Assembly (NCBI GenBank): GCA_947471745.1
Contig: CANJKZ010000409.1
Span: forward strand, 434,001-498,000
Direction of reading: 5' to 3'
Source of the DNA: Closterium sp. Naga37s-1
Taxonomy: Eukaryota > Streptophyta > Zygnematophyceae > Desmidiales > Closteriaceae
Length of the DNA stretch: 64,000 nucleotides
In this document: positions 40,519-52,302 of the stretch, in pieces
Layout: every line of letters begins with the position of its first letter
How positions within the stretch are numbered: the first letter of the stretch is position 1
Position numbers and translations under genes: made by a program
The notes under the pieces: generated by a model
Told to the model about the DNA's origin: nothing
The model's database searches: none
What the model saw: the letters and a program-made list of their open reading frames with translations, nothing else

Positions 40519-43500
40519 CTACTGCTGCACGTCGTTGTCACCGTCGCCCACATCGGCCAGGCGCACTTGGCCGATTGCGACGGAGCACCGGTTGAAGGCC
40601 GGGTAGTGCAGCGCCTTCGTCAGGTAGTCGGCCGGCTGCTCAGCGGTCGGGATGTACTTCAGCGAAAACTTCCCGCGCTTCACCATGTGCTGCAGCCAGG
40701 CCTGTCGCCGCTCCATGTGCTTGAGGTTGCCCGTCAACCCCATGCCCTCGGCGACCGTGATGGCCGACTTGTTGTCCACCTTGAGGACAGTCGGCTTTCC
40801 GGCTTCCAGCCGCTGGAACTCCGCGAGGAGGAAGCGAAGGCGACGTCCCTCCTTTCCGGCTTCGACGGCCGCCACGTACTCCGACTCGGTCGACGACAGC
40901 GTCGCGCACTTGATGCGCTGGCTCGACCAGGAGACCGCGGCCCCTCCGTAGACGAACACATAGCCGCCCGTGCTCATCCGGTTCTGCTTGTCGCCGGCGT
41001 CGTCGGCGTCCACGTAGCCGACCAACTCCAGTGACTCCGGACCACCGCCGAACTCCAGGGCGGTGTCTCGCGTGTTGGCGAGGTAGGCGAGGCAGCGGTC
41101 GACCTCGCGCCAGTGCTGGTCGCTCCTCACCGTGAGGCCGCTCCCCAGCTTGCTGCACGCGAATGCGATGTCCGGCCTCGTCGTCGTCGCCGCGAACTGC
41201 AGCGAGCCGACCTTCTGCCTGTACTCCTCCTCCTCGCGCTCCTACGCCTCCTCGTCGTCGAATGTCTGCTCCGCGTAGGCGGCGACGGAAACCGGCGTCT
41301 TCGGAGTGCGCCCGGTCTGCTCCTCGTCGATGAAGCGCCTGCGCAGCTTGTTGGCGTAGCCCTGCTGGTGCAGCCACAGTTTTCGCGCCGGCCTGTCGCG
41401 CACGATCTCCAGGCCGAGATACTTCTGCACCGGCGAAATCTCGCGCAGCTCGAAGGTGGCCTCCAGCAGCTCCTTCAGCTCCTTCAGCATCGCGGTGCTG
41501 CTGCTCGCGGCGAGAAGGTCGTCGACGTAGACCAGCACCCAGCAGGTCACCTTGTCGTCGCCGGCCTTGAAGTACAGAGCCTCGTCGACTTGGCTCTTCT
41601 TCCACCCGGCGCCAACCAACACGTCGTTGAGAGCCGTGTACCACAGCAGCGGCGACTGTTTTAGCCCATAGAGGCTCTTCAGCAGCTTGCACACCCGGCC
41701 GGTCCCGTCGTTGAAGTAGTCCGGCTGGTACATGTACAGCACGCGGTCGAGCTTGCTCTGCAAAAAGGCGTTCTTCATGTCCAGCTGCATCAGGTTGAAG
41801 TCGAGGACGGCGACGATGCTGAGGAAAATCCTCAGCGTGACGTAGCTGCTCACCGGCGCGTACGTCTCGTCGTAGTCAGCTCCATACACCTGCGTGAAGC
41901 CTTTCACGACCAGCCTCGCCTTTTCGCGCTCGACAGTGTCGTCGATGCGGTACTTCGTTGTCAGCACCCACCGGTTCTTCATTATGTTCACCCCCGGCGG
42001 GCGTTCGACCAGCTCCCAAGTGTCCATGTTGATGAGGCTACGAATCTCCTCCTCCATGGCGGCCTTCACCGCCGGGCCCTTCCAGCTCGCCAACGCCTCC
42101 TTCACCGTCATGGTCGAAACGTCCCAACGGTGCTCGGGATCGGCGTGCATGTCGGGGTCGAGCTCCAAAAACTCCTCATCGTCCTCGGCGTCATCGTACG
42201 CCAGGTCGTCGTCGTCCACATCGTACACCGTGGTGAAGGCAGCGGGGACGAAGAAGTCGGGTGGCCTCTGAATTCGGCCCGACTTCCGAGGTCCGGGCTG
42301 CACCTCCACCACGTCGCTCGATGTGCCTTCATCGAACTGCTCCCCTGTCGACGGCTTCTCTGAAACGCGCTTCCCATTCGAAAGCTCCCCTGCCAACTGC
42401 TCCGCGGTCGGCTTAGCTGCTGCCTGTTCCCCTGTCAGCTGCCTGCTAGCCGTGGGATCCTCTGCGGTCTCCTCCGCGGTCTCCTCCGCGGTCTCGTCCG
42501 CGGTCTCCTTCGCGGTGTCCTTCGCGGATTCCTTCGCGGTGTCCAAAGTTGGCTGCACCTCCGCGGCCCGCTTCTTCGCGACTGGCTGAGCATCACGTCG
42601 GCCACTGGCGATGCTCTTGGCCGGCGCCACAGGCGACGCCCCTCGGCTCCCCTCATCGCCGGAGGCCGACACCGGAGTCAGGCCACGCAGTTCGACGGGA
42701 AGGGGACGGGAAGACGGGGCAGTAGATGGCGAGGCAAGGGCGACCGCGTCATCCTCATTAGCCTGTTCACCGACCTCGGCGAGCAGAGGAAGCGTCGCCG
42801 TCGAGGTGTCCGTCGGCGGGGTGGCCCGCGTTCGCCCCGACGCGGGCCCGAGTTCCGACTTCCACACCTCCAGCGACAGAGTTTCGTAGAACACCACGTC
42901 CGACGTGGTGACCACATGGTTGTTGGCGATTTCGAGGAGCTCCCAGCCTTTGCTCTCCTCCGACACGCCGAGGTGAAGGCCCCACCGGGCCTTCGGCTTC
43001 AGCTTCCCACCGCGCTGCTGCTCAGGGACGAGGAATTGCGCCATGCAGCCCCACACCCGCGCCATCGACAAGTCGGGCTTCTGCCCGGTGAGGAGCTGGT
43101 ACGGCGTCGTCCCCGTGGGCAGCGACGACCGCTCCAGGCAGTTGCGAACCCAGACGGCCTGCCGCAGAGCGAGATGCCACCAGTGGTGCTGTACGCCCAT
43201 ATGCAGCAGCATCGTCCGCACCGACTCCACCACCGTCCGCATCTCCCGCTCCGCCATGCCATTCTGTTGCGGGGTGTAAGGGCAGGTCAAGTCGTGAACG
43301 ATTCCCTTGCTGTCCACGAAGGCGGTGAATTCCTTTCCGAGGAACTCCCCTCCGCGGTCAGATCGCAGTTGCAGCACCGAATGCTTCGCCTGCCGCTCCA
43401 CCAACACCAGCCACTTCTGGAACTCCAGCAGCACGTCCGACTTCTTGGCGACCGGCCTCACCCACACATAGCGGGTCTTGCGGTCCTTCAGCAGCAAGAA

Positions 43501-44269
43501 GTACAGGCTGCCGTCCTTGGCAGCCACGCGAAATGGCCCGCACAAATCGATGTGCACGACGGCCAGGACGTCGTCGGCTTCGGAGCCGTGGTCGGGGAAG
43601 GTGTGCCGCGCCAGCTTCCCGCCGACGCACGAAACACACGGTGAGTCGGCGCCAGACGCCGACTGGAGGTCCAGCCCGGTGGCGACCCCGTGCTTCGCCG
43701 AGCTCCGTATGGTGTCCATGCCAACATGCGCAAGCCTCGCGTGCAGCCTGTTCGGGGTTGCCTTCGTCGCCGAGACTATCGCCCGCAGAGCCACCTCCTC
43801 TTTCGCGGGCGTCGCCGATTTGACCGCGCATGGGCGCAGGTCAGTGCAGAGGACCCGGCCAGTGTACGTCGCGCGACCGAGCACGTCCCCCGCGGAGACG
43901 AGCAACATCCGGTCGCCGTCGTCCTTCAGCGTCACCCCGCTCTCCTTCAGCTGGCCGGCCGAAAACAGATTCGCCTGCACGCCCGGGACGTAGAGAACGT
44001 CGGAGATGAGTACCCGCTTTCCGGCCTTCCCTTGCAGTGCAACCGTGCCACGGCCGCGAACGTCCTGCAGCGCCCCATTGAAGCCGCGCACGTGCTTCAC
44101 GTCGCCGCTCGGCCCCAAGTCGACGAAGGCCTCCTTCGTCCCCATCAGGTGGTGCGAGCAGCCGCTGTCGAGGAGGACCACCGCGGGGTTCGCTTGCACA
44201 GCTGCCGCCACCGCCTGGAAATCCTCGCCAGCTTCCGGCGCCAGCGAGACGGTCGGCTCTACGATACCG
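40519..44269 (-). CDS. CO10 protease-integrase-RT-RNase H (one internal TAG)
   Basis: This is the Pol part of a single Gag-Pol frame. It continues from Gag (51930-50756) across CO11 without frame loss. The protease LDSGCSHHLMG is near 44165. In the frame counted from 44211 the integrase has Asp222, Asp285 and Glu321 (DD35E). RT has VYVDDLLAAS near 41530. RNase H carries VDADDAGD, SSTESEYVAA, VDNKSAI and ADYLTKAL and ends at 40519. A TAG at 41242-41244 interrupts the RT thumb-RNase H connector between two Glu-rich segments. Otherwise it is complete. It is the best-preserved Pol of its lineage here. Confidence 0.9.
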
Positions 44270-44274
44270 ACCAG

Positions 44275-45093
44275 TGTTGGTGCAACCCTACGGTTTGCAC
44301 TCGGCTTGTTGTCCGTGTGCGTGAATGTGTGTGTGTATGGAATGGTATGAGGGCATGGGATAATATATATTTCATGCTTATAATTGTGTGTGAATGTTGA
44401 GTCATGATGTCGAGTGTGTGTGTCGAGTCAATAGCGAGTTATCGCTAGACGCGTGTTACGCGGTCGTTTGTGTCTCGCGCGCGGTTTCTATTTTGTCGTG
44501 CGCGGTTTCTATTTTGTCCTGTGTCGAACGTTCGGCGTGTCGCAGGTGTGTGCAGCAGACCCATCAAGAACTCAAGGATGAGTTTGTGATGAAGAGCCCG
44601 AGCCTTGGTGTCAAGCCTCAAGTGATTTCGAAGCTCGCCAAAAGGGTACACCTCAAGATATTGAAGATAGTTACATTACTTTGTGTAGTGTAACATTTCA
44701 CTTGGTGTAGGCCCTAGTGAAGGGTAGTTTCGAGACCCTTCGTGGTTGGGGACAGTGTGGCACTGTTCCACATCACTGTACCTAGGCTCTTGGGGTTTGT
44801 AGGAGCTGGGAGTCATTCCCAACTCGTAACTCTTCCTATCTTGTGTTCTAAGACTATAGTGGCTGCCATAGTACCGTTCGTTCAAACCGACGCTGTGTCA
44901 TCAATTCTTTATCAAATCGTGCAATCTAAATTGCTAATTGTAGACGACGTGAAGACGCTCCAGATCCAATTTGAATCAAGTCATTTGCAGCTGTGAGCAG
45001 AACGCTATCAACGTTTGAAGCCGCTGTGCAGAAATCCGTCTGTGCTCTCTATCTTTCGTTTTAGGCACATTCAAGCCTATTGTGACTATAACA
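44275..45093 (+). repeat. CO11 5' LTR
   Basis: It runs TGTTGGTGCAACC to GACTATAACA. Differences from the 3' LTR include C/T changes near 44648 and 44754, a short cluster near 44785, and two near 45004 and 45024. Confidence 0.95.
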
Positions 45094-45095
45094 AG

Positions 45096-45109
45096 TGGTA
45101 TCAGAGCCC
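45096..45109 (+). promoter_or_regulatory. CO11 primer-binding site
   Basis: TGGTATCAGAGCCC lies two bases after the LTR and is the initiator-Met type. Confidence 0.93.
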
Positions 45110-45126
45110 TTGGAGCAGTTTCGACA

Positions 45127-48100
45127 ATGTTTGGACCTGAGGAAAGGGGTGGCAGAGGTGCTGGTGGCAGTGGAGAAGCTCAAGCTTAAGGCCAACCCCG
45201 TGATTCAGCCATGGCGCCCATGCAACCAAGTCTTGGCCCACCTAGGGATGAGCCTAGGGTGTTTGGGCTTGACAAGTTCAACGGTGATAACTTTGCTGAA
45301 TGGTCCTTCAAGATGGAGAACATCTTTGACCACTATGATCTGCTGGAGGTGATGGAAGGAACGGAGAAGCGCCCCGAGAACGACCCGGAGAAGAGCCCGT
45401 GGGTGCGGAAGAGCGCACAAGGCTATCTCTTACTTGGGCAAGCGTTGGGGAGCAGTCAGATCCGTCACATCAAGCCATTCCAGCGTGAACCAGAGAAAGG
45501 ACCAAAGGCATGGGCTGCTCTCAAGGGTGTACATGCTCCTGCAACAGCGGCGGTAGCGGTGGTGTTGGAACGGCAAATGGCGGCACTACGAATTGAAGAA
45601 GACGAAGCGGTTGAAGAAGGGGTGCAGAAATTCTTCGACTTGTTGACGCGGCTTGAGGGAGCTGATTTGAACTACAGTGAGCTCCAAAAGAAGACCAAGT
45701 TGCTGGCCTTACTCCCAGAGTCATGGTCCTCGCTCATCATCAACCTTAATCGCGACTTGCCCCGCCTCTCGCTTGAAGACGTGAAGCGAGCTATCCTTCA
45801 AGAGGATTTCCGCCGCCGTGAGTTGGCGAGTGCGGATGGCGCTGGGGCAGCGAGCATCGGCCGTGGATGTGGTCGAGGAAGAGGCAAAGGATGAGGGGGA
45901 GGAAGGTTTGGTGGCAGCAACTTCGGCGGAGGCCGCAGGAGTGGCGGTTACGGCAGCGACGACAAGAGCTACGGACGCGGTCGCGGCCGATTCGACGGCG
46001 AGTGTCACTATTGCCACAAGAGCGGACACATGTGGCGCGACTGCTACAAACTCCCTGATGGTTGGACCCCTGCTCAAGGCCAAGAGGGTAGAGGAGCAGG
46101 AGGAGGGAGAGGACGAGGCCGTGGAGGCCGTGGCGGTCGCGGTGGCGGAGCTGCAAACATGAAGAGCGGAGACAACGACAAGGGCCCGAGCGACGATCGA
46201 TACCCGGGTCTATTCTACTTCGTGTCGACGCAAGTACCGGCTGGTCCAGAGAAGGATGAAGGCTTTGAGGAGCCAGTAGCTGTGGGGAAGGTGACCCTAC
46301 ACCCCCTGGACTATTGGGTGATTGATAGTGGCGCTACCTATAGCATGACACCTCGCCCGGACTTGCTCACCGAACTCGAGCCGTCACCGGTGAAGCATGT
46401 CACATCGGCTTTGGGGCAGCGAGCAGAGGTGAAAGGCATGGGCAAGGCCATGTTCAAGGGTGCTGATGGGAAGATGGTGGGCCTCAAGAACGTGCTTTGG
46501 GTGCCCAGCCTTGCTGCAAACCTGATTTCCGTGCGGCGGTTGGCAAAGGCCGGCATGGACACGAACTCGAAGGGAGCCAAGACCTACACCGCAAGGCTTG
46601 GCGATCGAATTCTTTGGGACCTTCATGAGGACAGGGATGTCTACAACGAGATGTGGCAGATCCCAGTGGTCCCTATGCCTAAGGAGAGGCAAGTGGCAGC
46701 AAGCATCAGCACCAAGGATGGAGCGGTCGGTAGCGACGATGGCGCGAACGGTCGCGCTAAGGAGAATGAGCTCAAGAAGAGCAAACCTGGAGGGACCAGC
46801 AAGTTCAGTGAACCTAAGGAGAGTGGTGCAGCAACCAAGGAGCAGCAAAAGGGTGAGGAGAACCCAGAGGCAGCAGCGGAGGAGGACTACGGAGAGAGTA
46901 TGTGGGGCGCTATTGCGAGCGCGGCATTCTCCAATCCAACTTCGGCTACGGGGGAGTGTGATTGGCTCACCTTGCATCGGCGCATGGGGCATGTGGCCCT
47001 GCCCATCTTGCAGCAGCTAGTGAAGAATGAGATGGTTGCTGGCATACGTGTGAAGGGGGAGCCCGATGAGGTGCTTGGCTGCCCGACGTGCATTCAAGCC
47101 AAGTTCACCCGGTTTCCGTTCCCTAGTTCGGAGGCAACGGCAAAGGCACCGCTTGATGAGGTGGTGATGGACGTGGTGGGCCCCCTGAAGCTTGGAGCTG
47201 CTGGAGCTGAGTATTTTCTCACCATTGTCGACGTCTACACCCGCATGACTTGGGTGTACATGCTGGCCAAGAAGAGCGACGTGGCTGAAACGTTGAAGAC
47301 GGATTGGTTCCCGATGGTGGAGCGGCAACAAGACCGTCTAGTCAAGTCAATCCGCACCGATCGAGGGGGAGAGTTCCTGAGCAAGGAGTTTGGGTTGTGG
47401 CTGAAGAAGAATGGTATTCGGCACTCCCTCACCATGCCATACTCCCCTGCAATGAACGGCATCGCCGAGCGAGCGAACCGCACAATCACGGAGGCGGCAC
47501 GCGGGTTGCTCATTGAAGCCGGGCTACCCGACTATTTCTGGCCTGATGCGGTGCGGAGCGCGTGTGTGGCCAAGAACAGAGCCTTGACTCATGTGGGAGC
47601 AGACAAATGGGTGCCCTATGTGGAGTGGCTAGGAAGGAAGCCAAAGGTGGATATGCTTCGGGTGTTCGGGTGCATGTGCATGGCGCTCGTGCCTAAGCAT
47701 CTTCGGCACAACAAGCTTGGTGCCAAGGCGGTGTGGGCCGTGCACTTGGGCATGGCTCAAAACAGCAAGGGATGGCTTCTTTGGGACCCATTCACCAAGA
47801 AGTTCTTGGTGAGCAGGGACTGCAAGTTCATGGAGAACTTCATGTACAAGGATTGGAAGGCGGAGAATGAGGCGAAGATAGGCGTGCGGTTTGGGGAGGT
47901 GAAGAGTTCCGGTTTGGAGCATGTGGAGCTGCCTTTGGAGCTGAGCAGCGGCAGCACAACCACAAGGCAATCCTCCCTTGTGAATGGGGGAGAGGAGGCC
48001 AATGATGCAGAGGAAGAAGAGGAGGAGGTGCAGCAAGTGAGCGAGCGTGCACCGTAACTCCCTTCCCGTACTACGAATGCTCCACGGATTCGAGCCACGC

Positions 48101-49896
48101 CGCAGCAATGCCAAGGCCTTCAAGTCCCTGCAGCTGAGGAGGAAGGAAGGGGGAAGAGGAGAGTTCAACCCCCTAATAGGCTGACCTATGATGCGCCGGG
48201 AAAGCAGGGCAAGACAGCCCTGGCCGGAGCGGCAATGATGGTCGGAGACGACGAGGAGAGTGACTACAAGGAGTGTGCCTTCGCGTTCTTCTCTCCGGTG
48301 GAGATGCTGGGAGAACCAGCAACTCTTAAGGAGGCTTTGGAGAGTAGTGATGCTGAGGAGTGGAAGAAGGCCATGGAGAGTGAGCTGAAGAGCATCGAGG
48401 AGAATGACACGTTTGAATTGGTGGAGCTACCGGAGGGGCGTACGGCGATAACGTCCAAGTGGCTCTTCAAAATCAAGTCGGATGCCGACGGCAAGATCGA
48501 GCGCTACAAGTCTAGGCTTGTAGCCAAGGGGTACCAGCAGAAGGAGAAGGTGGACTTCAAGGAGCTGTTTGCCCCTGTGGTGAAGCCGACGACGCTGCGA
48601 ACCCTATTCGCGGGAGCCGCCATCAAAGGATGGGTAGTAAAGCAAATGGACATCGTAACGGCATTCCTTAACGGCATCCTTGAGGAGGAGATTTTTATGG
48701 CGCAGCCAGAGGGGTTTGATGATGGTAGTGGCAGAGTGTGGAAGCTGAAGAAGGCCCTCTATGGGCTGAAGCAGGCCCCTAGGCAATGGTACATGAAGCT
48801 GCGCGAAGTGTTGGAGGGGATCGGCTTCACTCCCTCAACGGCCGATCACTCCTTGTTCATGCTTGGCGAGGGGGAGCAGAGGAGTTTCATGGTGGTTTAT
48901 GTGGATGACATCCTCATTTTCTCACCCTCTTCTGACCTTGTGAAGGAGGTGATGCTGACGCTTCAAGACAAGTTCAAGTGCAAGGCCCTTGGTGACGTGA
49001 GCTTCTACCTTGGGCTCCACATCGAACGAGATGTGGAGAAGCGGTGCATGCGGGTGCATCAACGAAAGTACCTGGAGGCATTGGCTGCCAACTTTGGGCA
49101 GAGTGAAGGCCATGTGGCTACACCCTTTCCCTCTGGGTTCAAGTGTGTGAAGGGACCAGAGGAGGAGAGCGTTGGTGAAGAGGAGAGGCGCCGATTTCAC
49201 TCGTTGGTGGGCAGCCTCATGTATGCGGCGGTAAACACCCGACCGGACGTCGCGTTTGCTACCGGGCAGCTGGCTAGGGTTGTGCAATGCCCTAATGAGG
49301 AGCAGGTAGCAGCTGGAATGAGGGTGGCCAAGTATCTTGGCCAAACACCGACCGTTGGGCTGCAATACTCGGCGGCGGCACAAAGGCGCCAAAAGGGCGC
49401 GGATGGTGTTGAACCCGGGCGTTTGTTCCTCACCGCCTACTCGGATGCTTCATATGCATCAGAACCAGAGGACATGACAAGTGTGGGAGGCTTCATATGC
49501 TGTGTTGGTGGAGGCCCAACTGCTTGGGAGAGCAAGAAGCAGGTTGACCAAGCTTTGAGCTCGGTGGAGTCCGAGTACATGGCACTCTTCCGTGCCGTAC
49601 GGGAGATTGTGTGGCAGCGGCGTTTGTTGGCTGAATTGGGGGAGGAGCAGCAAGGACCTACCCCACTGTACTGTGACAGCTAGGGTGCCATTGCTCTTGC
49701 TAAGAACCCTGTGTTGCATGGACTCACGAAGCACATGAGAGTGAAGTGGCATTGGACGAGGAGCATGGTAACCGCGGGTGAAGTTGAGTTGCGCTACGTG
49801 AAGACCACGGGGCAGCCGGCTGACATGATGACCAAGAGGCTGGTGGAGCAGCAGCATTGGAAGTGTTGCAAGCTGGCTGGGATGGCTCTGAACTGA
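45127..49896 (+). pseudogene. CO11 Gag-Pol, one frame with four stops (1589 codons)
   Basis: Gag starts at the ATG in 45127, as in CO8 (M-x-GPEERGGRG). Stops are TAA 45187-45189, TGA 45892-45894, TAA 48055-48057 and TAG 49681-49683. No frameshift is present. Domains in order: Gag with GDNFAEW, zinc knuckle CHYCHKSGHMWRDC (45999-46040), protease IDSGATYSM (near 46323), HHCC (HRRMGH, CPTC), integrase Asp 47170, Asp 47359 and Glu 47467 (DD35E), RT with YVDD near 48900, and RNase H with SDASYAS, ESEYMAL, YCDS and QPADMMTK. It could not make full Gag-Pol without stop suppression. Confidence 0.93.
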
Positions 49897-49923
49897 GAGA
49901 GCAACATATCCTAAGGCCAACAA

Positions 49924-49937
49924 TCCGAGGGGGAGTT
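49924..49937 (+). promoter_or_regulatory. CO11 polypurine tract
   Basis: TCCGAGGGGGAGTT lies immediately before the 3' LTR, as in CO3. Confidence 0.88.
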
Positions 49938-50755
49938 TGTTGGTGCAACCCTACGGTTTGCACTCGGCTTGTTGTCCGTGTGCGTGAATGTGTGTGTGTA
50001 TGGAATGGTATGAGGGCATGGGATAATATATATTTCATGCTTATAATTGTGTGTGAATGTTGAGTCATGATGTCGAGTGTGTGTGTCGAGTCAATAGCGA
50101 GTTATCGCTAGACGCGTGTTACGCGGTCGTTTGTGTCTCGCGCGCGGTTTCTATTTTGTCGTGCGCGGTTTCTATTTTGTCCTGTGTCGAACGTTCGGCG
50201 TGTCGCAGGTGTGTGCAGCAGACCCATCAAGAACTCAAGGATGAGTTTGTGATGAAGAGCCCGAGCCTTGGTGTCAAGCCTCAAGTGATTTCGAAGCTTG
50301 CCAAAAGGGTACACCTCAAGATATTGAAGATAGTTACATTACTTTGTGTAGTGTAACATTTCACTTGGTGTAGGCCCTAGTGAAGGGTAGTTTCGAGACC
50401 CTTCGTGGTTGGGGATAGTGTGGCACTGTTCCACATCACTGTACCTCGGCTCTTGGGATAGTAGGAGCTGGGAGTCATTCCCAACTCGTAACTCTTCCTA
50501 TCTTGTGTTCTAAGACTATAGTGGCTGCCATAGTACCGTTCGTTCAAACCGACGCTGTGTCATCAATTCTTTATCAAATCGTGCAATCTAAATTGCTAAT
50601 TGTAGACGACGTGAAGACGCTCCAGATCCAATTTGAATCAAGTCATTTGCAGCTGTGAGCAGAATGCTATCAACGTTTGAAGCTGCTGTGCAGAAATCCG
50701 TCTGTGCTCTCTATCTTTCGTTTTAGGCACATTCAAGCCTATTGTGACTCTAACA
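49938..50755 (+). repeat. CO11 3' LTR
   Basis: The LTR is 818 bp, starting TGTTGGTGCAACC and ending GACTCTAACA. It is followed by the ACCAG duplication and then by CO10 Gag. Confidence 0.95.
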
Positions 50756-51930
50756 ACCAGCGAGCACGACGCCTCCTTGTCGCCTCGCCCTTTGCCACCC
50801 GAGGAAGAGTCGGCGTCCTTCGCCGAGGTCGACTTTGTCGACTCCTTCTCCTTTCGCGGCTTGTTTCCTCGACGCGGACGACGGCTGCCAGACCTCCCGC
50901 GGCCTCCCTTGGTTTCGTCGTCGTCCGAGTCACTGCGGTCGGGACACTCGAAGGAGAGGTGATCGGGATCGCCGCACAGCCAGCGTTCCCGACGTCGACC
51001 TCCTCCTCCACGACCGCCATCCTTGGCTGACTTGTTCGTGTCAGCGGCCTTCACCGGCTTCCCGCCACCGCGGTGACTGCCACCAGACTGCCCGCGCTGT
51101 CCCGGTCGACCACCTTGCTTCGCCGGGGCGACGTAGTTCACTTGCGCGAGGAGCTCCTGGGACCGCTCAGCCTCTTGCATCGCCTCGTCCTGCAGGATGT
51201 ACGAGGTCAATGTGTCCTCGTTGAGCGTCGCCCGCGTGCTCGGCGCCATCGACAGCCGCTTCAGCAGGTTATAGCTGCTCGGGAGTCCCTGCATGACGTG
51301 TGTGACGTACGACGACGTTGAGTATTCCGCGCCAGCCATCCGAATGGTGGCGAGAATTTGCCGAGCTCGGTTGCAGTAGTCAGTCGCGGTCTCCTCGTCG
51401 CCCATACGCAGGTGCGTCAACTGCCCCTCAAGCTGGGCGATGAACAAGTCGTCGGTGACCTGGTAAGTTGACTCGATGAAATGCCACGCCCGGTGGCCGG
51501 CGTCGAGGTACTCCCTGCACGACTTCAGGGCGATCTGTACGCCCGGCGAGCAGCACCGCGAAATGACCGTAAAGGTCAGCAAATGCACGGCGCGAAACTC
51601 TGCTCGCAGGTCGGGGTGGTGCTCCTCTGGCGTCGCCACGGTCCCGCGGGCGAAGCCCATCAGCCCGGCCATCTCCAGCTGGGGCTCGATGGCTTCCTTC
51701 CACGTGAGGATGTCGGGACGACCGACCAGCAGAGGGGTGACCGAGATCCTGTTCGGCGTAAACTTGAAGTAGCCGTAGCTCGGCGCAATTCCTCCCGCGG
51801 TCACGTGTGTCGCCGACATCGGCGCCAATTCACTTCGTCTGTCTCCGACGTAGCCCCGCGAGGCCCCTGCAGCCGCGAACGACTGCATCCCTCGCGCCTG
51901 AACGCCGCCGACTTCATCGGCGTGAATCAC
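50756..51930 (-). CDS. gag: CO10 Gag
   Basis: The Met at 51930 opens an uninterrupted frame of about 390 codons to the CO11 joint, then continues into Pol at 44269. The Gag domain (about residues 50-260) has LTWKEAIEPQLEM, AWHFIESTY and LPSSYNLLKRL. The C-terminal third is basic and Gly-rich. The zinc knuckle reads RWLCGDPDHLSFEC, so its first Cys is Arg (forward GCG at about 50982-50984). The rest of the knuckle is kept. CO11 interrupts the gene, so no complete product can be made from this copy. Confidence 0.88.
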
Positions 51931-52302
51931 ACCACGCTGCCTCGACGTGCCTCCCGCACTGCTGCCGACTTGGCCACCTCAGGCGTTGACGCCCACGTCG
52001 ACGCCGCCCTCGGTGTTCACCTGTCGAGGAGAAGCAGGCTGAGAAGGAGGGTGCTCCGTCGCCCACACGGCGCGGATGCCAGCCTCGACGACCGCCCACG
52101 GGAGGTCGCCAAACTCCTGCGCCTCATGGCGTCTCCTCGCGCCTGCCAGCCGTGCCTCCATGGTGTCTGCAACACCAGCGTCACCCACGCCAACCATGGT
52201 GGTGACTCGCACAGCTGCCGGCCTACGAACACAATAGGTAAGTGACTACTACGTCGACCTGACTGAAAGGTAAGTCGTGTACCGTCCACGCTCACCGCAC
52301 CA
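51931..52302 (-). other. CO10 5' leader
   Basis: This lies between the 5' LTR and Gag. The first bases inside the LTR read TGGTGCGGTGAGCG on the minus strand. That is where a primer-binding site should be, but it is not the initiator-Met type used by the neighbours. Confidence 0.65.

Larger units (their letters stand above)
44275..50755 (+). mobile_element. CO11: full-length Ty1/copia element inserted in CO10
   Basis: LTRs at 44275-45093 (819 bp) and 49938-50755 (818 bp) are about 99% alike. ACCAG duplications flank the element (44270-44274 and 50756-50760). The whole Gag-Pol is one frame, 45127-49896, interrupted only by four in-frame stops. It is of the same family as CO8 and CO3. Confidence 0.97.

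Noticed and set aside
39943-41034. 363-codon plus-strand frame
   Set aside because: The first part is CO9 leader and an RT scrap. The remainder is the CO10 LTR and antisense of CO10 RNase H.
45892-45894. UGA as selenocysteine
   Set aside because: No redox motif or selenoprotein family fits. A stop, readthrough or deamination reading is simpler.
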